Assembly: GCA_037783415.1 (NCBI GenBank)
Contig: JAZGTN010000068.1
Span: forward strand, 992,001-1,056,000
Source: Leptasterias polaris
Taxonomy: Eukaryota > Echinodermata > Asteroidea > Forcipulatida > Asteriidae
Reading direction: 5' to 3'
DNA length: 64,000 nt
The position numbers and the translations under genes are program-made. The notes beneath the pieces are model-generated. The model searched no databases and was not told the DNA's origin. It saw nothing but the letters and a program-made list of their open reading frames with translations. The first letter of the stretch is position 1; each line of letters opens with the position of its first letter. Below, piece by piece: positions 57,285 through 64,000 of this stretch.

Positions 57285-57514
57285 TGTAGATAAAATATGC
57301 TCATTCATAATGTGAAACTATCTTAGAATTGATTGGTACTGTACAATAAATAGTTTCATTTTCAAATTGTCTCATCTGGACTTAATTTTCTATTTTTGTT
57401 TTCTTTTCTTTAATTCCCTTTTATTTTCTTTGCTCCATGACATATCACGACAAGTATAACCAACATATTCATAAAGATATTTCAATTACATGGTGTTACT
57501 GCAAATCTACTAAT
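57285..57514 (-). repeat. Arm B of the inverted pair, left of the LINE insertion
   Basis: The reverse complement of about 24675-24885, ending at the TAAT word 57511-57514 where the insertion begins. It continues at 62856. Confidence 0.65.
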
Positions 57515-60500
57515 TGTCATAGGTGCCAACTCTAATTCTTGGAATGAGTGCTAACCGCAATTCCAACCGTAGTTTGAAGCTTTTAAATAGTTTAAAAGTG
57601 GAACACGTACATTGGAAGACTTTGGTCATGTCACATTCCTGTTAGTCTATAACATTCCAACGTAATACAGTAGCGCAAAGTTGTAAGAACCGGTAGCCAT
57701 TAAAGGTGATTATCACTGTAAGTCAGGTGTGTCTATTGTCTACACCTAGTAGTATATCATATTTGGGGAAATTCTGGAGTACGGTAGAGTACCAATTGAC
57801 ACTGTGGGGAGTAGACGACGCCCAATGTGGACGCCGGACCCATGAAGACTTCCAAGGTGTGGCCGGAGGCAAAGGCGACGGACCAGCAACGTGTGGGCCG
57901 CTACTTTCCAGACGACCACCGTGTCAATTCAATAATCATCCGTACTACCTGAGCCAGTCCCTGTGGGAAACACCGTACTCCAATTTGGCCCGTTGAACGG
58001 GCGTACTCAAGCGGTAGGCGTTTTATGTTGGGGTGTAAATAACTGTGTTTAGGGTGCACAGATCTTGTTCTAATGGTCTGAACAGTTGAATCTAACTTCA
58101 CTGAACACACACACCAAAGATTTTAATATTCTGGCTCAATTCTGGCCCAATACAATCCATACACCAAACAACCAGAGGTGGCAAGTTTTGTACTGCACAA
58201 ACGAATGCCGCTTTGGCTCCGACCCACATTTGTGACAACTGGCCTACCCGATGAATGACCTCTAAGGAAAAATCGGTTCAGCCACTTGTTAAGGACTGTT
58301 CAGGGTTGGATGAAAATTAATTTCAGCGAAATTGCATTAAAAAAAGGGTTGTAATTAGCAAAAATAGAAAAAAGTGCCTACGGCTTGAGTACAGGTGTTT
58401 CCCACAGGGTTATAGCCAAACCAGGGGGTTCGTCGCATGGTACTCTCGACCTCCTGTAACTAAAATTGTCATTGTTTTTTCACCCAAAACATTTCACGTT
58501 GCTTTTGGACAACATTCCATTTTTGCTGTCAAACGTAAATGAAAATTCTCTTGATTAAAGCGAGTTTCTTTTGTGCATCTTTTTCAACTCGCAGGGTTTA
58601 TGGCATGCGGCACAGCCTAACAAGGAAACTGGCATTCACCACGCTCATCGTTGTTTTAAATTGTTTACCGTTGTATTAATTCATTATGAAATTATCCTCG
58701 CAAGTTATGTTGACTTTCTTGCTTTAAGTTGCTTTTAAGTTAGCCATAATTAATCCATAATTAATGCTTATTGCTGTTGCTAACTCTGGCTTGAGAATCA
58801 TTTGATTGTTTATGTCCTATGTCTTGCGTTGCCCTGTGACTATGAACCGTTATTTTTATAACTCACGATTCCATCTGTGACATTAATAGTAGTAGTTGGC
58901 AGACGTCTGTCGCGGACGACAATGTCAAGTTTAGATGTATCCATCAAGGACAACTTTCTCTCCTCATCTTGTTGTCTGTTTGTTTGTGATCGTGTCTCAT
59001 CCCATCATACAGCGTAGACCTCCAGCTGGAACGGTTGCTGGCCAACTGAGGCCATGACCAGGTGGGGATTTCAAAGTCTACCAAATCCCTCTTCAAGACA
59101 TCTTTGAAACGTAGTTTGGGACGTCCAACTGGTCGGCCTCCATTTTCGAGGACTCCATAGAGTATGGAGCGGGGGATTCGGTGTGATTCCATACGGGTCA
59201 CATGACCTGCCCAGCGGAGACGGATGAACTTGAGCCTTGATGACAATGGCTGAGATTTGGTTATCTTGAACAGTTCCTCATTGGGTAGTTTGTCCTTCCA
59301 GGTGACTCCCAGAATGGAACGGAGACATCTTGTGTGGAACGCACTCAGTCTGCTTTCTTGACTTCTGTATGTCGGCCAGGTTTCAGCACCGTAAAGCAGT
59401 ACACTAAGCACACAGGCATCATAGATGCGGACTTTGGTGCAGATGGAAAGTTGTTTGTTATTCCATACACGCTTAGAAAGGCGCCCAAATGTAGAAGCAG
59501 CCCTTCCAAGCCGAACAGAGATTTCCGGGTCAAGAGTAGCGTTGGAGGTAATTGCAGAGCCGAGGTATGTGAACTTGTTTACTCGGTCCAGTGTAGTGTC
59601 ATTGACGGTGAACTGGTGGTTGTCAAATAGCTCAGAGGACAGGGTCACAGTCTTCTTCAGGCTGATAGTTAACCCAAAGTCGGCACAGGACCGTGAGAAC
59701 CCATCAAGCAGCTCCTGAAGTTGACTGGGACTGTTTGCACATAGTGCTGCATCATCAGCATAAAGTAGTTCTCTAGTGACGAAATGTTGCACTCTGGTTT
59801 TTGCTTTGAAGCGAGATACATTGAAGAAATTACCGTCATCCCTTGTAAGAAGTGATACTCCAGTAGAGGCAGGTAGATTGATGAAGGCCCTCCGAAACAT
59901 GAAGGAGAAGTATACACCAAACAGCGTCGGAGCCAATACGCACCCCTGCTTGACTCCTCTATTGATCGGAAATGTGTCAGATAGGTCGCCATCATACTGG
60001 ACACAACCCTGCATCCCCTCATGAAAGGATCTTATCAGAGATAGTAGAGTTGGTGGGCAACCTGCCTTCTGAAGGACAACAAATAGAGATTGGCGATCGA
60101 CAAGATCAAATGCCTTTGTTAGATCCACAAAAGCTAAGTGCAGTGGCTGTTGCTGTTCACGAGCTTTTTCCTGCAGTTGCCTCACAGAGAATATCATGTC
60201 TGTTGTTGATCGACCTGCTCTGAAGCCGCATTGAGCTTCTGGGTAGATCTCCTCCGCAAGAACTTGTAAGCGGGCAAGAATCAGCCGAGCTAGCAGTTTC
60301 CCAGTGACACTCAGGAGAGAGATACCTCTGTAATTATCACAGTCTCCTCGATCTCCTTTTCGTTTGTACAACGTTGTTATTTTTGCATTCTTGAACTCCT
60401 GAGGTACACTTTTGGCAGACCAATAAAGGGAAACAAGGTGGTGTAGTTTCTCAGCTAAGGGTTCAATGCCAGCTTTCAGAAGTTCCGCAGAAATGGCATC

Positions 60501-62855
60501 TGTACCAGCAGCCTTACCAAGTGGCATTCGTTTGATGGCAGCCGTCACCTCTTCTAGATCAGGTTCTAAATCTAATTCAATCTTTGGTGGTGCATTAGGG
60601 AGAGAGGCGATTGTATCGGATGAGACCCGACTCTGCCCTGAGTAGAGTTCACTGTAGTGCTCAATCCAGCGATTCAATTTGTTGGATTTGTCTTTGATTA
60701 CGGTACCATCCTTCTGTTTGAGTACTCCACTGGACTGAGTAGTTGGTCCTGTGGCCCTCTTAATTCCTGCGTACATCCCTCTGGTGTCACCGCGGTCCCT
60801 TGCAGTTTGAATATCCAGGCAGATGGAATCCCAGTACTCACGAGCACAGGCGCGAACGGCTCTCTGGGCATCGGCTCTTGCAATACGATGGGCAGTGCGA
60901 GCCTGTCTGGTTGGTCGAGCTTTCAATCGTAGTAGAGCTTTCCTCTTTTCCTCCAGTACAGGTTGGATGATAGGGAGTGAGGCATTGTACCAGTCAGGAT
61001 TTTGTTTAACTTTTTTGCCATATGTTGCGAGTGCCGATTCATGAATGGTCTTCCTGAGGGAGCCCCAGTATACATCAGGGTCAGTTGCAGTGGGTAGGCT
61101 ATCCACAGCAGAGAACAGCGAAACACAGAAGGTCGCATTGAGATGGGGCAGTGTGGTTTTGTGTATGTTGATTTTGGCTGATTGTTTCTTTTGACGATGG
61201 AAAGGCTTAGGCTGCAGTGACATTTTAGAGCAGACAAGGCTATGATCCGTGTCACAGTCTGCGCTGTGATAAGTGCGGGTGTTTTGAACTTCCTGTTTGT
61301 GACTCTGTTTCACTAAGACGAAATCAAGCTGATGCCATGATTTAGATCGTGGGTGACACCAGGTCTGTTTTCGGTGGGGTTTTCCAGGAAACATTGTGTT
61401 AGTAATACACAAGTTTTGCCGACAGCAGAGCTCGAGCAGTCGTTGACCATTTTCATTCATATTACCAACTCCAAACTTGCCTATGCAGTTGGGCCAGCTA
61501 TTATAGTCGGAGCCCACTCGTGCATTCATGTCACCGAGTAAAACAGTTCGGGTGGTCTCAGCTGAGGTTCGGAGTAGATCTTCAAGTTGATTGTAGAAAA
61601 TGTCCTTGTCAGACGCGTCATAGTTCAAAGTCGGAGCGTAAGCAGAGATAACAAGGAACTCGCCCAGTCTGGAGTTTAGTCTGAGTGAAGATAGTCTCTC
61701 ATTGGCAGCCGTTGGGGTCTGGATGCTGCCGATGTGACAGTTTCTGACAGCAAAACCAGTACCACGGGTCCGTGGCTCTCCAGCTGGTTTCCCAAACCAG
61801 AAAAAGGTGTAATTCTCTTCCTTGATGGTTCCAGTGTCTGAGAGCCTTGTCTCTTGTAGGGCAGCGATGTCAACATTACGCTTTAGAAGTTCCATGTCAA
61901 TGGTAGCAGTTTTTCTTGGTTCAAAATTAACATTATCTAAATCAAGGTCGGGGGACATTCCTGTGGTCATAGTCCGTACATTCCAAGTCGCGAAGATAAA
62001 CTTTGTAGTTGCAGGTTGTTGAGGCACACTTGATTCCCAGGTACACCTATACTGGGAGTGTGTTGGTGTGAGTAGCACCTTATTGACCAGGGGCTGCCTG
62101 GCTTAAAGCGGGCGGTAGCTTACTATGACGTTAAATAACATCTCCCACTGTCGACTACAATCCCTGGCGCTGAGCCCCGTAAACACCATGGGCCTATGCT
62201 TATAACCGGTAACTATCATAGTCCGGTTTGGTTCGCAGGTTAGACCTGCCCGCAGTGCACCTCTGCGGTTGATGGGTTTAGACTGTCTGGTGGTCTGATG
62301 GATGGTCTAAGCCAGGACTGTTAAATCACCTTGGATGGTCCTATCATTGATCAAGGGCTTCTCTCGTCCAGAAACTGCCTGAGTCAGAGGAAGGGCGATG
62401 CCAATACGTCTGAGGTAGATCCTGGATGCAGGGGCTGCCATAGGAGTCAGCAGTGCTGGGCTCAGATGCCTAGTGGGACCCCAGCTCCATTTGACCCAGT
62501 AGGGGGTTTGAAATCAGAGTTTTCCTTCTCCTAGGTAGGCTGCCAACCAAGGCTGCGAGCCCCACCAACCCGAGTTTGAAATCAGAGTTTCTGTCTCCTA
62601 GGTGAACTACCTTCCATGGTTAACGAGCTCCACCTGCCCGGAGCAATCTGGATTTAAGGCGCCAGAAACCCGCCTTCACACCTCTGCCCTCAGTTCAAAA
62701 CAGGGATCGGCACGTGAAGCCGGGCAGTAGGAGTTTGAATTAGGAGAGGCTTTTGGAGACGCTGATCATATTGGACATTTCATGGATGAGGAGTTGCTCA
62801 ATTCCACCTCACCGCCCCGATCATCCTAAGACCTTTAATCCCCAAGGTCACCCAT
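57515..62855 (-). mobile_element. RTE-like LINE and associated sequence inserted in the repeat arm
   Basis: Comparison with the uninterrupted arm at 24675 shows an insertion bounded by TAAT on both sides (57511-57514 and 62856-62859). On the minus strand it contains a 5' region of 780 bp, with a roughly 58-bp word pair around GAAATCAGAGTTT, followed by the 1044-codon ORF. About 1.4 kb separates the ORF end from the left border. That is long for an RTE 3' UTR, so 57515-58900 may include other nested sequence; I see no further ORF of note there. Confidence 0.65.
58944..62078 (-). CDS. RTE-like LINE polyprotein: endonuclease and reverse transcriptase, intact
   Basis: One uninterrupted ORF of 1044 codons. 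The N-terminal 300 residues form an apurinic-type endonuclease: FATWNVRTM, ALQETRLSD, LLGDMNARVG, LDFVLV and DCDTDHSLV. The reverse transcriptase follows: MPLGKAAGTDAISAELLKAG, FVDLTKAFDLVDR, GVKQGCVLAPTLFGVYF and YADD at residues 773-776. The C-terminus has RLRWAGHVTRM and GRPVGRPKLRFKDVLKRDL, typical of RTE-group and related elements with a single ORF of about 1000 residues. The clade is tentative. ATG 62078 is upstream of the endonuclease start by about 28 residues. No lesion is seen, so the element could be mobile. Confidence 0.88.
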   Translation of the reverse strand: MLLTPTHSQYRCTWESSVPQQPATTKFIFATWNVRTMTTGMSPDLDLDNVNFEPRKTATIDMELLKRNVDIAALQETRLSDTGTIKEENYTFFWFGKPAGEPRTRGTGFAVRNCHIGSIQTPTAANERLSSLRLNSRLGEFLVISAYAPTLNYDASDKDIFYNQLEDLLRTSAETTRTVLLGDMNARVGSDYNSWPNCIGKFGVGNMNENGQRLLELCCRQNLCITNTMFPGKPHRKQTWCHPRSKSWHQLDFVLVKQSHKQEVQNTRTYHSADCDTDHSLVCSKMSLQPKPFHRQKKQSAKINIHKTTLPHLNATFCVSLFSAVDSLPTATDPDVYWGSLRKTIHESALATYGKKVKQNPDWYNASLPIIQPVLEEKRKALLRLKARPTRQARTAHRIARADAQRAVRACAREYWDSICLDIQTARDRGDTRGMYAGIKRATGPTTQSSGVLKQKDGTVIKDKSNKLNRWIEHYSELYSGQSRVSSDTIASLPNAPPKIELDLEPDLEEVTAAIKRMPLGKAAGTDAISAELLKAGIEPLAEKLHHLVSLYWSAKSVPQEFKNAKITTLYKRKGDRGDCDNYRGISLLSVTGKLLARLILARLQVLAEEIYPEAQCGFRAGRSTTDMIFSVRQLQEKAREQQQPLHLAFVDLTKAFDLVDRQSLFVVLQKAGCPPTLLSLIRSFHEGMQGCVQYDGDLSDTFPINRGVKQGCVLAPTLFGVYFSFMFRRAFINLPASTGVSLLTRDDGNFFNVSRFKAKTRVQHFVTRELLYADDAALCANSPSQLQELLDGFSRSCADFGLTISLKKTVTLSSELFDNHQFTVNDTTLDRVNKFTYLGSAITSNATLDPEISVRLGRAASTFGRLSKRVWNNKQLSICTKVRIYDACVLSVLLYGAETWPTYRSQESRLSAFHTRCLRSILGVTWKDKLPNEELFKITKSQPLSSRLKFIRLRWAGHVTRMESHRIPRSILYGVLENGGRPVGRPKLRFKDVLKRDLVDFEIPTWSWPQLASNRSSWRSTLYDGMRHDHKQTDNKMRRESCP

Positions 62856-63840
62856 TAATATCACCCATTTTAATTGTATGAAATTGTAAAGTTTCGTACA
62901 AGTCATTCCATTGGTTTCAAATTTTCAACGAATATGATTCAGAATTGTAGAGATCGAGTGATTTACGACTTCTGTAAAGGTTAGTTTAACGAAACCTTAA
63001 AATGTGAATGAAAGATCATTCAAGTGGCCAATTGTAAACTACAATCAATCACAATAAAAACTGAAATGATGTGACACACTGCAGCTGTTCATAGTATAAA
63101 CTATTTTAACAAATGATTCTCTTCGAAGAAATATAGTTTAGATAATTCAGAGAAATAAAATCAAATACAATGCAACTTTAACACAACTTTAACAAACATT
63201 ATCTTATTAATTAAGTTTCAAACATTTTATAAATCGTTTTTCAGACTTCTGAAGACTGGTTTTCGTTCGCAAATGTTGCGGCCTGGGATGCGGTTGGTAT
63301 CCGCTTTCACTAAATGTGGATGGATTTGTTGTTTTTGTGAAAATACAGTGGCAGCTTTTTGCTGACTTTATTTGTATATGTCTTTACGATTTTGCCTGTA
63401 AATCAACATTACGTTGTCAAAATCCTATCTATAAATACCGTATCAGTATTTTATTTGATTTATTACTATTATTTTTTACAATTAAATGCTTCATTTTATG
63501 TCACTCTGTGGTATATTTTTCACGTTCTTTCATTTATTTTATTTTATACACTTTGATAACAGAATTTTGTTTGTATCTCTCTATTTCTTTTCACTACGCT
63601 TAATTTTATTAGTTGTTGGATTTTAATTTTAACTTATGAACAAACTCTTTTGTTGTTTTTAATGTTATGAACGTTTTTGTTTGGCTGTATCTGTTTTGCC
63701 CAAATGGCTGCCCGTATTTTAATAGAGTCAATATTTTGAAGCAGATCCCAATGGTTTTTATTAATACACGGGCGGGTCAAATGTAGAGTGCATTCCCCTT
63801 AACCTTGTCGTCAGTGATTGTCAAACTATTGCTATTGAGT
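62856..63840 (-). repeat. Arm B of the inverted pair, right of the LINE insertion
   Basis: The reverse complement of about 23850-24675, with words such as TTTACGACTTCTGTAAAGGT, GAATGATTTATC-type variants and CGGGCGGGTCAAATGTAGAG. Open frames within it (around 63316-63603) are T-rich and have no supported function. Confidence 0.65.
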
Positions 63841-64000
63841 GCCAGACAACATGGCACATTTTAATAAACAGAAATTTGTACAAAATGATGAGTTGTGCCG
63901 TGGCAACAGAATTACACAAGTTGGAATCAACAGTCCTCGTTCCTCGTATTTCAATCTTATAGCCTACTTGATTAAATTTATATATCATTTCCACGGCATC
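63841..64000. other. Window end, no feature seen
   Basis: Beyond the TGCCAGACAA word, similarity to the 23.8-kb arm stops. The last 160 bp show no coding or repeat signal. Confidence 0.4.

Noticed and set aside
63316..63603. 95-codon hydrophobic plus-strand ORF
   Set aside because: It is T-rich sequence inside a dispersed repeat; the partner repeat at 23.9-24.3 kb does not keep the frame.

Overview
The window is eukaryotic nuclear DNA: introns with GT/AG borders, many non-LTR retrotransposons, DNA transposons, tRNA-derived SINEs and long homopolymer tracts, with coding sequence as sparse exons. Multi-SRCR receptors together with the repeat families (an element whose end reads AACACGTTGCCTTGGAT, piggyBac, L1-Tx1, RTE-like and CR1-like LINEs) suggest a marine deuterostome invertebrate, most likely an echinoderm and perhaps a sea star. 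That placement is inference.

The backbone is a direct segmental duplication. Copy 1 (about 1287-22345) and copy 2 (about 39082-56672) are nearly identical by eye and each carries one paralogous minus-strand gene. Each gene encodes a large receptor: five SRCR or SRCR-like domains (one canonical, then two A/B exon pairs), a somatomedin-B domain, a long cysteine-containing ectodomain and a class-B-like seven-helix domain split over two exons. For gene 1 a 46-bp signal-peptide exon at 26025-26070 completes the 5' end. No counterpart is visible for gene 2. All SRCR exons are phase 1 at both ends. Gene 1 lacks one A in a homopolymer in intracellular loop 3 (A7 against A8 in gene 2), which breaks its frame before helix 6.

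Mobile elements inserted into one copy only give clean empty/filled site pairs. Copy 1 holds a 3.65-kb piggyBac element with an intact 577-aa transposase (3303-6956), a 5'-truncated CR1/Jockey-like LINE (about 16972-18337) and a 1.8-kb insertion with SINEs (about 19920-21745). Copy 2 holds a 3475-bp element with 143-bp inverted repeats and a 9-bp target duplication (39901-43375), carrying a decayed RecQ-like helicase and resembling the helicase-bearing Academ lineage.

Between the copies (22345-39082) lie gene 1's first exon, degenerate tandem repeats, a 2.9-kb fold-back-like element made of short palindromic ACCATTG/CAATGGT repeats (28284-31166), and an L1-Tx1 retrotransposon (about 32013-37489). 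The L1 is flanked by a 373/377-bp direct repeat that behaves like an extraordinarily long target-site duplication. Right of copy 2, an RTE-like LINE with an intact 1044-aa ORF (58944-62078) sits in a repeat whose inverted partner lies at 23850-24885.

Splice sites and domain calls are from reading the sequence. No database search was run, and family names below clade level are tentative.
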